Of a stretch of DNA of 46,020 bases, positions 25,424 to 33,494 are shown in pieces (position 1 is the stretch's first letter; every line of letters begins with the position of its first letter). The notes beneath the pieces were generated by a model. It ran no database searches, was not told the origin of the DNA, and worked only from the letters and a program-made list of their open reading frames with translations. The stretch is from Planctomycetota bacterium (GTDB lineage Bacteria; Planctomycetota; Phycisphaerae; UBA1845; Fen-1342). Made by a program: the position numbers and the translations under genes. The DNA is taken from assembly GCA_018814045.1 (NCBI GenBank), contig JAHJAR010000121.1, forward strand, positions 1 to 46,020, given 5' to 3'.

Positions 25424-26533
25424 ATGGCTGCTGTCCACATCGTATTCGCCGGCGGAGGTACCGGCGGCCACCTGTTTCCCGGCCTGGCGGTCGCACGCGC
25501 CGTGCGGCAACACGCGCCGCAAGCGAGTGTGACCTTCTTCACGACCAACCGCGATCTGGACCGGCAGCTCCTGTCCCCAACCGACTTCGCGCGCCTCCCG
25601 CAGCGCGTGCAACCGTTCCCCGCCCGACCGTGGTCGTGGCCGACCTTCCTTCTGGCGTGGCGCGCCAGCCTGCGCGCCGCACGGGAATTCCTCAGAGAAC
25701 ACCAGCCGCAAGCCGTGCTCGGGCTGGGCGGCTATGCCGCCGGACCGCCGGTAATCGCGGCCCGTCGCTTGGGAATCCGCACTGCCATCTTGAACCCGGA
25801 TGCGCTCCCCGGCCGGGCCAACCGCCGCCTGGCCCAAGAGGCCGATCTTGTAGTGCTGCAATGGGACTGCTCGCGCAGCCACTTTCCCGTCGGGACGCAC
25901 TGTCAGACGCTGGGGTGCCCGATCCGCCCCGACTTCGCCCAGGCCGATGGCCGCGCCGGTCGCCAACACTTCGACCTGGAGCCCGACCGGCCGCTTCTAC
26001 TCGTCACGGGCGCATCGCAAGGGGCGCGCAACATCAACCAGATCATCACGCGCATCTGGCCGAGTTTCCTGTCCACCCATCCAGAGTGGCAGTTGCTGCA
26101 TCTGACCGGACCCGCAGACGAGGCTACGAGCCGGGCGGCGTACGGCACCGCCGGAGTACCGGCCCAAGTCGTCCCCTTCACGCACGAGATGCATCTGGCC
26201 CTGGCGGCGGCCGATGCGGTGGTCTCGCGTGCCGGCGCTTCAACCCTGGCCGAGCTCGCCATCCTGGGCAAACCTGCGATCCTCCTGCCTTATCCCTATC
26301 ACCGCGATCGCCATCAGCACGCCAACGCCCAGGTCCTGGTCGATGCCGGGGCGGCGCTGCTCGTCGAGGATCGATGCGATGCGCAGAAGACGGGCGGCCC
26401 CCTGCTCGCCGCGCTGGAGCTTCTGGCCGACACGAACACGCGTGGGAACATGGCCGCCGCCGCCCGCGCCGGTGCCCGCCCGAACGCGGCCCAGGATGTC
26501 GCGGCGTGGTTGCTGGGCCAATCACCGGAGTAA
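25424..26533 (+). CDS. murG: MurG, lipid II-forming GlcNAc transferase
   Basis: MurG transfers GlcNAc from UDP-GlcNAc to lipid I on the inner face of the cytoplasmic membrane, making lipid II for peptidoglycan. The ATG at 25424 has GAGG upstream and gives 369 residues, close to the family norm. The N-terminal glycine loop FAGGGTGGHLFPGLAVA, GLGGYAAGPPVIAA, ILNPDALPGRANR, and the donor-site block SRAGASTLAELAILGKPAIL followed by PYPYHRDRHQHANAQVL are diagnostic. The QEQN-type motif is modified to NPDALPG. It stands away from any mraY/murD/ftsW cluster in this window. Confidence 0.94.
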   Translation: MAAVHIVFAGGGTGGHLFPGLAVARAVRQHAPQASVTFFTTNRDLDRQLLSPTDFARLPQRVQPFPARPWSWPTFLLAWRASLRAAREFLREHQPQAVLGLGGYAAGPPVIAARRLGIRTAILNPDALPGRANRRLAQEADLVVLQWDCSRSHFPVGTHCQTLGCPIRPDFAQADGRAGRQHFDLEPDRPLLLVTGASQGARNINQIITRIWPSFLSTHPEWQLLHLTGPADEATSRAAYGTAGVPAQVVPFTHEMHLALAAADAVVSRAGASTLAELAILGKPAILLPYPYHRDRHQHANAQVLVDAGAALLVEDRCDAQKTGGPLLAALELLADTNTRGNMAAAARAGARPNAAQDVAAWLLGQSPE

Positions 26534-26596
26534 TCGTCGGTCATCGGCCCGGCTCGCCGCTCCATGCGCGGGGCCCAAGCGACCCGCATGGCAATC

Positions 26597-27412
26597 TCAA
26601 CGCTGCAAGCCGGCGACCAACAGCACACCCAGAACCACGAGCAGGATGGAAACCGCCGTGGCAAAGCCGCGTTCCGATGTGCGCCGGTGGATTGCCATGC
26701 CGGCGAGGATCCCGGCCAGCGACGCCGGCAGCAGCCACAATGCCGCCAGGCACGTTTCCCGCGTCAACAGACCGGCCCGAAAGTACGTGCAGCCGCGAAC
26801 GAGGCTCATCAGGAAAAAGTACCACAGCAGCGTCGCCCGAAACGCACCTTTATCCAACCGATAGGCACGCAGGAAGATGATCACCGGCGGCCCGCCCGTA
26901 CCGAACATACCGCCGAGCAAGCCCGAGACCAGCCCGATCGGGACGCTGATCCAGGCCGCGAAGCCGCGCCGCCGGCCGGCGTTGTCTTCACCGTTGGCAG
27001 GTCGATTCTCACCAGCGTTCGGCTGGTCAGCAGACGTCTGACGCTGTATGAGCAGGAACCACACCCCCGCGCCGGCTACGACCAGGCCCAATAGCCGCTT
27101 GAGCGCGGCGACGTCCCCGGCCACGAGAATCTGTGTGCCGATCCAGAGCCCAACGATCATGGCCGGCACCAGCCCGAGCAACAGCCGTGCCCGGGCGCGG
27201 CGCCACTCGTGTGCCAGGACCCAGACTTCCGTCACAAACGTCAGCAACAGCAGGATCGTGACCGCGGCGGCCAGATCGGGCAGCACCAACGCGAGCAGTG
27301 CCACCGCGAACATACCCGCCCCAAACCCCACCGTGGCGTAGATGAGCTGCGCCACCGCCATGATGAGCGCACAAGCGACCAGCGTGATCGTGTCGGGAAA
27401 GAGCTCGGGCAT
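26597..27412 (-). CDS. TauE/SafE-family membrane permease
   Basis: A 271-residue protein with about eight hydrophobic helices. The first half-repeat contains AQLIYATVGFGAGMFAVALL and the second SGLLGGMFGTGGPPVIIFL, which are the two GxGGG/P-type repeat motifs of the TauE/SafE (sulfite or organosulfonate exporter) family. A polar linker at about 127-148 joins the halves. The transported anion cannot be decided from sequence, and no sulfur-metabolism gene is adjacent. It converges on murG with about 60 bp between. Confidence 0.85.
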   Translation of the reverse strand: MPELFPDTITLVACALIMAVAQLIYATVGFGAGMFAVALLALVLPDLAAAVTILLLLTFVTEVWVLAHEWRRARARLLLGLVPAMIVGLWIGTQILVAGDVAALKRLLGLVVAGAGVWFLLIQRQTSADQPNAGENRPANGEDNAGRRRGFAAWISVPIGLVSGLLGGMFGTGGPPVIIFLRAYRLDKGAFRATLLWYFFLMSLVRGCTYFRAGLLTRETCLAALWLLPASLAGILAGMAIHRRTSERGFATAVSILLVVLGVLLVAGLQR

Positions 27413-27520
27413 CAGCAGCAGGCTATCGCTTGAGGTACATGCACGCCAGCGGCGGCGTCCGAGCCGCCACGCTACTCGCCGCGCCGATGCGGATCACGAT
27501 TCGGACTTGCGTCACCGGCC

Positions 27521-27598
27521 CACGGCTGACACAGCCGTGCCACCCTATTCACCCATTGCCACGTGGCAAGATCGGGTGGCACGGCCGCGTCGGCCGTG
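27521..27598. repeat. Nested palindromic repeat
   Basis: A 25-base left arm (27521-27545) and right arm (27574-27598) are complementary at 22 positions. Each arm is itself a hairpin: CACGGCTG-ACA-CAGCCGTG in the left arm, with GCCACCC completing it. In the centre sits the perfect 14-bp palindrome TTGCCACGTGGCAA (27556-27569). The structure lies in the non-coding gap between the TauE/SafE gene and lpxB (27413-27743) and looks like a REP/BIME-type element. Confidence 0.75.
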
Positions 27599-27606
27599 AG
27601 GGCGTG

Positions 27607-27694
27607 CGCCCCTGCTCTTGAGCAGTGTGGGAGCTTTGCGCTAGGATCCACGACAGGTTGTTCAGGCGCGAAACGCCCCTGCTCGAGAGCAGTG
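27607..27694. repeat. Pair of 21-bp hairpin direct repeats
   Basis: The 21-base units at 27607-27627 and 27674-27694 differ at two positions. Each contains the stem CTGCTC and GAGCAG around a two-base centre (TT in one, GA in the other). The 46 bases between them show no other repeat. They directly follow the nested palindrome at 27521, so the whole gap is repeat-rich. Confidence 0.7.
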
Positions 27695-27743
27695 GCACAC
27701 CTCCGAAGATCATGAAAGCAGTGCCGCCATGCTGCCGGCTGCG

Positions 27744-28916
27744 CTATGCGAGCATCTCACCGATCATACGGCAGACGGTGACGCTTGCCTGCGAGTCTTC
27801 GAGGGCAGCAACGGTTTCTTCCACCTGCCGGACCATCACCCGGCGCCAAGCCTCATCAGTTAGCAAATCTGCCGCCACGCGCGCCACCGCGCCTGTATCG
27901 GGCACGAAGGGCATAAACTCGGGCACGACGCGGCGGCCGGCCAGGATGTTGACCAGCGACAGGTGCGGGGTCTTCAGAATGAAGCGGCCCAGGAGACGGT
28001 GGATCAGCGCGAGCAGCCGGCCGGCGTCGTACATCACGACCATTGGCTTGCGATAATGGGCCACTTCGAGCGTCGCGGTACCCGAAGCAGCCAGCACCAG
28101 ATCGGCCGCCGTCAACAGGCTGGCATTGTCGCCAACCACGAGGTCGGCCTCGATTTCAGCGGAGTCCAAGTGGTCTTGGATCTGACCGCGCCGCTCAGCG
28201 GACATGCAGGAAACCACGGCGTGCAGCGCGGTGCCCGCCGCGCGCAGCCGACGGACAACGTCCAACTGCCGCGGCAAGATCGCGTCGATAACGTGGCGGC
28301 GCGAGCCGGGCAGCAGGGCCACAACCGGTTTGCCCGGGGAGCGTAGCCGCTCGACGACCGCCGGCTGCGACACCTGCCGACGCAGCGCTTCGAACAGTGG
28401 GTGGCCGACGTACGTCGCGTTGATGCCGAAGCGGCGGAAGTAGCGCTCCTCGAACGGTAGGATGCACGCCAAACGGTCCACGTTCCCTGCGATCTGCCGA
28501 TTACGTCCCGCACGCGAGGCCCACGTCTGGGGCGCGATGTAATAGAGCACGGGCAGACCGAGTTGCTTGGCCTTCCGCGCCAGGCGCAGGTGCAATTCCG
28601 GCGAATCCAGCAGGATTACTAAATCAGGGGGCTGCTCGCGCCACGAGGACTCGACCAGTCTTGCCGCCCGCCAAGCACGTCCGATCACCGAGAACACGCC
28701 GGTCAGCATGGCGGCGTGCGAGGTAAGATCGGCGAGCGTCTCCGCGCCGGCGGCGCGCATGCGTGGCCCGGTCAGGCCGTAGAAGCGGCACGCGGGCAAC
28801 AGCTCCTTAGCAGTGCGGATCAGCGACGCCGCGTGGACGTCCGCCGAATCTTCGGCGACCGAGATGAAGATGCGTGCGCGACGCGTCATGGGCGCGATGG
28901 GCGGTGCATCAGCCAC
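27744..28916 (-). CDS. lpxB: LpxB, lipid-A-disaccharide synthase
   Basis: LpxB joins UDP-2,3-diacylglucosamine and lipid X to form the lipid A disaccharide. The GTG at 28916, overlapping the binding-protein stop, gives 390 residues; an ATG at 28889 is an alternative. Family landmarks are FISVAEDSADVHAASLI, FYGLTGPRMRAAGAET, PDLVILLDSPELHLRLA, YYIAPQTWASRAGR, LACILPFEERYFRRFG, TYVGHPL, VALLPGSRRHVI and ASGTATLEVAHYRKPMVV. The glycine-rich GEASGD motif of characterised LpxB reads AEDSAD here, keeping the acid and Ser but losing both Gly. That is worth testing but does not overturn the family call. It implies lipid A synthesis. Confidence 0.9.
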   Translation of the reverse strand: MADAPPIAPMTRRARIFISVAEDSADVHAASLIRTAKELLPACRFYGLTGPRMRAAGAETLADLTSHAAMLTGVFSVIGRAWRAARLVESSWREQPPDLVILLDSPELHLRLARKAKQLGLPVLYYIAPQTWASRAGRNRQIAGNVDRLACILPFEERYFRRFGINATYVGHPLFEALRRQVSQPAVVERLRSPGKPVVALLPGSRRHVIDAILPRQLDVVRRLRAAGTALHAVVSCMSAERRGQIQDHLDSAEIEADLVVGDNASLLTAADLVLAASGTATLEVAHYRKPMVVMYDAGRLLALIHRLLGRFILKTPHLSLVNILAGRRVVPEFMPFVPDTGAVARVAADLLTDEAWRRVMVRQVEETVAALEDSQASVTVCRMIGEMLA

Positions 28917-29904
28917 CGTCCTTGAACTTCACCTCTTCCCCGCCCTTGCTGGCGTTCTCCTTGGTGAACACGCGCGTCGGCAGGGTGATGCGCTTGTCGA
29001 CCTTCTCGCCGTTGAGGATTTTGAGCGCGACGTCGAGGCCCACTTCGCCCGGCGTCGGATACAAGAGCGTCGCGGTCAACTCGCCGGTCTTGACCCAGCG
29101 GACGCCCTCGTTGGGCAGCGCGTCTATGCCGATGACGCGGATTCCCTCTTCCCGGCCGGCCGCCTTGGCCGCTTGAAACGCTCCGTGGGCCATGGGGTCA
29201 TTGTGGGCGTAGACAATGTCGATGTCGGGATGGACTTTGAGGGCGTCCTGCATGATCGAGTAGGCCTTGTCCTTCTTCCAATCGCCATCGAGCCCGCCCA
29301 GCACCTTCACCCCCTTCTCCTTGTCCACAACGTCGTGAAAGCCATCGCGGCGTTCCTGGCCCGGCGTGGAAGCCAGCCCGCCACAGATTTCGAAGACCAA
29401 GCCCTTGGCTTTGCCCGGACCGCCGAGCATGTCGACAATCACCTTGCCTGCCGCCCGCCCGATGAGCTTGTTGTCGCCGCCCACGAAGCAGGCGTAACCC
29501 TTGAACATCACGTCCCGGTCGAGCACGACCACCGGGATCCCCGCCTCGGCAGCCTCCTTGACGACGCCGGTCAGGCCGGCGGCTTCCTTTGGGCTGATCA
29601 GGATCGCGTCGACGCCACGGTGGATGAACGAGCGCATCTGCGCCACCTGCAACTCGGTCTTGTCATCGGCATCGAGCACGTCGAGCCGCACGTTGGGATA
29701 GGCCTGTTCGGCATGTGCGATCAGGCGCCGATTAAACTCGACCCGCCAGGGCTCCTTGACCGTGCATTGGGAAAAGCCAATGACGTAGTCGTTCGCAGCC
29801 GGCGCGGCCTTGGTTTCGGCCACCGCCGGCATCGGATCGGCCAGCATAGTCGTCAAGAGCAGCGTCGCGACAACCCACACTTTAGCAATCAGACGTTTCA
29901 TCAT
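28909..29904 (-). CDS. Sugar ABC transporter substrate-binding protein (RbsB-like)
   Basis: A 331-residue periplasmic binding protein of the ribose/galactose type. MMKRLIAKVWVVATLLLTTM is a Sec signal and cleavage is likely after PAVA. The mature part has the two-lobe order VIGFSQCTVKEPWRVEFNRR, VDAILISPKEAAGLTGVVKE, IPVVVLDRDV, CFVGGDNKLIGRAAGKVIVD, IVYAHNDPMAHGA and RVIGIDALPNEGVRWVKTG. GAGGAG precedes the start. It follows the permease gene by about 35 bp and overlaps lpxB. The sugar specificity is not readable, and no ATPase gene is found in the window. Confidence 0.92.
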   Translation of the reverse strand: MMKRLIAKVWVVATLLLTTMLADPMPAVAETKAAPAANDYVIGFSQCTVKEPWRVEFNRRLIAHAEQAYPNVRLDVLDADDKTELQVAQMRSFIHRGVDAILISPKEAAGLTGVVKEAAEAGIPVVVLDRDVMFKGYACFVGGDNKLIGRAAGKVIVDMLGGPGKAKGLVFEICGGLASTPGQERRDGFHDVVDKEKGVKVLGGLDGDWKKDKAYSIMQDALKVHPDIDIVYAHNDPMAHGAFQAAKAAGREEGIRVIGIDALPNEGVRWVKTGELTATLLYPTPGEVGLDVALKILNGEKVDKRITLPTRVFTKENASKGGEEVKFKDGG

Positions 29905-29939
29905 GGCTCTCCTCTGATCCGCGGCACAGCGGCCACGGG

Positions 29940-31193
29940 CTAACGGCGTGTAATCAGCGAACGCAGCCCCGCCATCACGTTCCCGCTCTGCAAGGCGGCG
30001 GCTCCGACGATGATCACGCCTTTGACGATTTCCTGAATCTCACTGGAAACGGCCTTGAGTTGCAAGATGTTCGTCAGGTATCCGAAGATCATCACCCCCA
30101 CGAGCGTGCCGAGGATGCTCCCGCGGCCTCCCATCAGGCTGGTGCCGCCGATGACCACGGCGGCGATCGCGTCCAGTTCCTTCATCATGCCCGCGTCGGC
30201 TTTGCCCTGCGTGTACTGGGCACAGTAGAGGACCGCGGCGAGGCCGGCCAGGAAACCACTGGCCGTGTAAACGAAGATTTTGACCCGGTCGACCGCCACG
30301 CCGGAGAGACGCGAAGTCTCCTCGTTGCCGCCCACCGCGTAGATATAGCGCCCCAGCGGCAACTTGTGCAGCAAGAACGCGGTGAACGCCCAGCCGCCAA
30401 ACAGGAACAGCCCGGGAATGGGGATCAGCTTGAGCTCTCTGACCTTGCCACTGCGGAGGGTCTGCTCGCCCACCGTGAGGATGGTCCCGCCCAGCTTCTC
30501 GAAGGATTCCGGGGCACCGATCTGCTCGCCCGTGACGGTGTAAATGGCATGAATCTGGCCACCGAAACCAGCGACGTACTTGGCCAGCCCCACCGCCGAG
30601 ATCATCATCGCCAGCGTCACGATAAACGGCTGTAGCCGCGTCTTGGCGATGATCGAGCCGCTGAGCATGCCCATCATGCCCCCCACCGGCGGAACGACGA
30701 GCAAAACGGCCAGGGTGGAGAAGCCGGTCGGCACATAGCCCCAGGCCCACCAGACGATCGCCACGGCCGCAATCACCCCGGTCACCGCCGCCGCAATCGG
30801 CTTTCGCTTCCCCAGCCGACCAGCCACAAGACCGCCCAGCCGGTAACCGATCAGCCCACCGAAGATCAGCAGGGCCGGCAGCAGTAGGGCGTGGGCCCGG
30901 CTGAAGTGTTCGAAATCCGTCCCCGGCCGCTGCATCAGGAGCATGGCGCAGACCACGGTACACAGCGACATCACACTGCCGACCGACAGATCGATGCCCG
31001 CGGTCAGGATGACCATCGTCATCCCCACCGCGAGTATGCCGTTTACCGACACGTACCGGAGGACATCGCGCTGGTTGTCGATCGACAGGAACTCCGGCGC
31101 AACCAGACAGCCTGCAACAAACAACAGGAGCAGCCCGGCAAACAAGGTGACATACCGGCCCCAGCCGCCGAGTTTCGAACCAACCCTAGCCAT
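29940..31193 (-). CDS. Sugar ABC transporter permease (RbsC-like)
   Basis: A 417-residue BPD_transp_2 permease with about ten hydrophobic segments. Family signatures are VNGILAVGMTMVILTAGIDL and SVGSVMSL near the N-terminus, SGSIIAKTRLQPFIVTLAMM in the middle, and YAVGGNEETSRLSGVAVDRV with GGTSLMGGRGSILGTLVGVM toward the end. An additional Gly/Ala-rich segment of about 60 residues (about 105-165) makes it longer than E. coli RbsC (321). It is the first transport gene of the cluster, followed by the binding protein. The ATPase partner is missing from this window. Confidence 0.92.
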   Translation of the reverse strand: MARVGSKLGGWGRYVTLFAGLLLLFVAGCLVAPEFLSIDNQRDVLRYVSVNGILAVGMTMVILTAGIDLSVGSVMSLCTVVCAMLLMQRPGTDFEHFSRAHALLLPALLIFGGLIGYRLGGLVAGRLGKRKPIAAAVTGVIAAVAIVWWAWGYVPTGFSTLAVLLVVPPVGGMMGMLSGSIIAKTRLQPFIVTLAMMISAVGLAKYVAGFGGQIHAIYTVTGEQIGAPESFEKLGGTILTVGEQTLRSGKVRELKLIPIPGLFLFGGWAFTAFLLHKLPLGRYIYAVGGNEETSRLSGVAVDRVKIFVYTASGFLAGLAAVLYCAQYTQGKADAGMMKELDAIAAVVIGGTSLMGGRGSILGTLVGVMIFGYLTNILQLKAVSSEIQEIVKGVIIVGAAALQSGNVMAGLRSLITRR

Positions 31194-31275
31194 AAGACTG
31201 TGGATCGTACCCGGACTCGGGTGCGTGGGCCACGACGTCGCCGCAGTTCAGCAGTCGGTGGCCGGTCCGCCGGCC

Positions 31276-31791
31276 TCACCGACGACTGACAAAGATGCCC
31301 ATGTTGAGGATTTCCGCCAGAACGTTGTCGCCGCCCGCCCCCGAATGGCGCATCAGAGCGCAGGCAATGACACCGATGAGGGGGACGATGTTGACGGCCA
31401 GCAGTGCGAACGGATGCAACCACTCCCAATTGGCGGTTGTGGTCGAGACAGTCCCAATGCCGTGCAGCGCGAAGACGACATTGTGCGAACACAGGACCAG
31501 CAAGGTCAGCACAATCGCCAGCGCCGTGCACGAGTACCCGACCATCCCCGCCGACCGCTGCACGACGCCGAACAGAATCCAGGCGATGGCGAACGCGAGC
31601 GCGGTCCGCAGCAGCATGTTCAGGAACAGGACCGGCACGTAATAGGCGCCGAGCATGGTCAGGCCGGCCAGCAAGACCGCTGTCGGCACGCCGAACGCTG
31701 CCGCCCGCAGCATTCCCTTGGCGGGTGTCCAGTCCTCATCGTCCTGGTCGTCCTGGTCGTCCCACCCGAGCGGATCGTTGAGCGTTTTCAT
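31276..31791 (-). CDS. Small uncharacterised membrane protein
   Basis: The ATG at 31791 has GGAGG eight bases upstream and gives 171 residues; longer upstream readings look spurious. An acidic N-terminus with the short repeat DDQDDQDDED is encoded by a GTC-rich tandem repeat (about 31737-31760). Four hydrophobic segments follow. No family is recognised. It is encoded 80 bp upstream of the sugar permease on the same strand, so it could be an accessory protein. No ATP-binding motif is present, so it is not the missing ATPase. Confidence 0.7.
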   Translation of the reverse strand: MKTLNDPLGWDDQDDQDDEDWTPAKGMLRAAAFGVPTAVLLAGLTMLGAYYVPVLFLNMLLRTALAFAIAWILFGVVQRSAGMVGYSCTALAIVLTLLVLCSHNVVFALHGIGTVSTTTANWEWLHPFALLAVNIVPLIGVIACALMRHSGAGGDNVLAEILNMGIFVSRR

Positions 31792-32015
31792 CGTCACGAC
31801 CTCCACAGACCTGGGCACCGGCTGCGTACGTCGGAGGACGCGGAATTGTTGGGCAACCGTGCGCCGCCAATATAACCGCGCGGCGTTGGGCAGACCGTTC
31901 CAAAAGGGCGATGGTTTCCGAACGGGCGTTCCGCGAGGCATGGCGATTTATAGGACAGTCGGATCGTGACGCCTGGTCCCTACCGCCGATTGCACATTTG
32001 ACCGACCGTTTGCCC

Positions 32016-32066
32016 TATAATGAAATGGTTCATCTTTTGGCCACAGGAACCTCACCGGTGAGTTCC
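32016..32066 (+). promoter_or_regulatory. -10 box and start-codon dyad of the beta-helix gene
   Basis: TATAAT lies at 32016-32021 with only a weak -35 (TTGCAC at 31990, spacing 20). The dyad GGAAC-C-TCACC / GGTGA-GTTCC (32046-32066) abuts the ATG at 32067. The Shine-Dalgarno-like GGTGAG lies in the 3' arm, so a folded transcript would hide it. It could also be a DNA operator; sequence alone cannot tell. Confidence 0.45.
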
Positions 32067-33431
32067 ATGAAAGAAACCTATGTGGCGGCGGCTCCGATCA
32101 CGCCGACCAACGCGATGGTCATTCGTGGCGATGCTGCCCTGGCGCCGGGAACCTACGTGCTGCCAGAAGGCCTCACGATCGCCGCCGACGGCATCACGCT
32201 CGAAGGCCACGGTGCCACCCTGATCGGCGCAGGCCGCCGGGGAACCGGGATCACGCTCGACGGACGAGCCGGCGTCACCATTCGCAACGTACGCCTGCGC
32301 GACTACGAGCACGGCATTTGCGCCCGCAAATGTCGAAAACTCCGCCTCGAACGCAACCAGATCGCCTCCACCGGCGAGGTCGCCGCCAACACCGTGTTCC
32401 TCGACATCTGGCGCCCGGCGCACGAGGCCTACGGCGGGGCCATCCTGCTCGACCACGTGGACGATTCCGAGGTCGTCGAAAACGACATCCAGCACCAGAT
32501 GTGCGGGCTGCTGACGTACTACTGCAACCGGCTGACGGTGCGTGGCAACCTGGCCAACTACAACAGTGGCTATGGTCTGCACCTGTTCGGCACATCCGAC
32601 AGCGTATTCGAGCAGAACTGGGCCGACTACTGCTGCCGCTATGAGCCGCGTGGCCCGCGCATCGGCCACATGGGCGCGGACGCCACCGGTTTTCTCATCG
32701 TACAGGGTTCGTGCCGCAACGTGTTCCGCGGCAACTACGCCCGGCTGGGCGGCGACGGGTTCTTCCTGGCAGGTATGGCGCCGTCCGGCGTATATGCGCC
32801 CTGCAACGACAATCTATTCGAAGAGAATGATGGCTCGCACAGTCCCAACATAGCTTTTGAGGCCACGTTCAGTTCGGGCAATATCTTCCGCAACAACAAG
32901 GCCGACCGCTGCAACTACGGCTTCTGGCACGGCTTCTCCGCCGAGCACATCATCGAGAACAACAGCATGGTGATGAACCGGCAGGCGGGCATCGCCGTCG
33001 AGAACGGCGTCGGCTTCCAGGTGCGCGGCAATCAGTTTCAGCGCAACGGAGCTGGGATTCTGCTGTGGTCAAAGCACGAGGATACCTGGCTGGACGCGTT
33101 GCCCGAGCGGCAGACGGTCTACGGTTGGCTGATCGAGCGCAACACTCTCACCCGCAATGGCACCGGGATCTATATCGCCGCCGACCGCGATCACGGCATT
33201 CGCCCGATGCCGCCGGAACTGTGCGGACGGCCCGAGCAGCGCCCGCACGACAACACCATCCGGGGCAATGACATTCAGGACAACCGCATCGGCATCGAAC
33301 TGGTCAGAGCTGATCGCACACACATCGAGGACAACATCATCAACCGCAACGTCGAATGCAATGTGCGCCAGGACGATGCGGCGGAAACGCTGCTGCGCAA
33401 CAACCTCGGCAGCGCGGGCGGATACTTGTAG
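32067..33431 (+). CDS. Right-handed parallel beta-helix (PbH1/NosD-type) protein
   Basis: The ATG at 32067 gives 454 residues; the upstream ATG at 32025 would sit four bases past the -10 box and is less likely. Nearly the whole chain consists of beta-helix coils of about 22-25 residues with the N-x-I/F pattern: GVTIRNVRLRDYEHGI, NRLTVRGNLANYNSGYGLHL, NVFRGNYARLGGDGFFLAGM, NIFRNNKADRCNYGFWHG, QVRGNQFQRNGAGILLW. These match the PbH1 and NosD-type repeats of carbohydrate-active and copper-site proteins. No signal peptide is visible, so it is predicted cytoplasmic or exported by another route. No catalytic set could be assigned. Confidence 0.85.
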   Translation: MKETYVAAAPITPTNAMVIRGDAALAPGTYVLPEGLTIAADGITLEGHGATLIGAGRRGTGITLDGRAGVTIRNVRLRDYEHGICARKCRKLRLERNQIASTGEVAANTVFLDIWRPAHEAYGGAILLDHVDDSEVVENDIQHQMCGLLTYYCNRLTVRGNLANYNSGYGLHLFGTSDSVFEQNWADYCCRYEPRGPRIGHMGADATGFLIVQGSCRNVFRGNYARLGGDGFFLAGMAPSGVYAPCNDNLFEENDGSHSPNIAFEATFSSGNIFRNNKADRCNYGFWHGFSAEHIIENNSMVMNRQAGIAVENGVGFQVRGNQFQRNGAGILLWSKHEDTWLDALPERQTVYGWLIERNTLTRNGTGIYIAADRDHGIRPMPPELCGRPEQRPHDNTIRGNDIQDNRIGIELVRADRTHIEDNIINRNVECNVRQDDAAETLLRNNLGSAGGYL

Positions 33432-33494
33432 CCTGGCGCGCGCGGGCCCGCTGGAACCGGGGTGCCGGGAAGGTCAACGCGGTACCGCCGTGCC

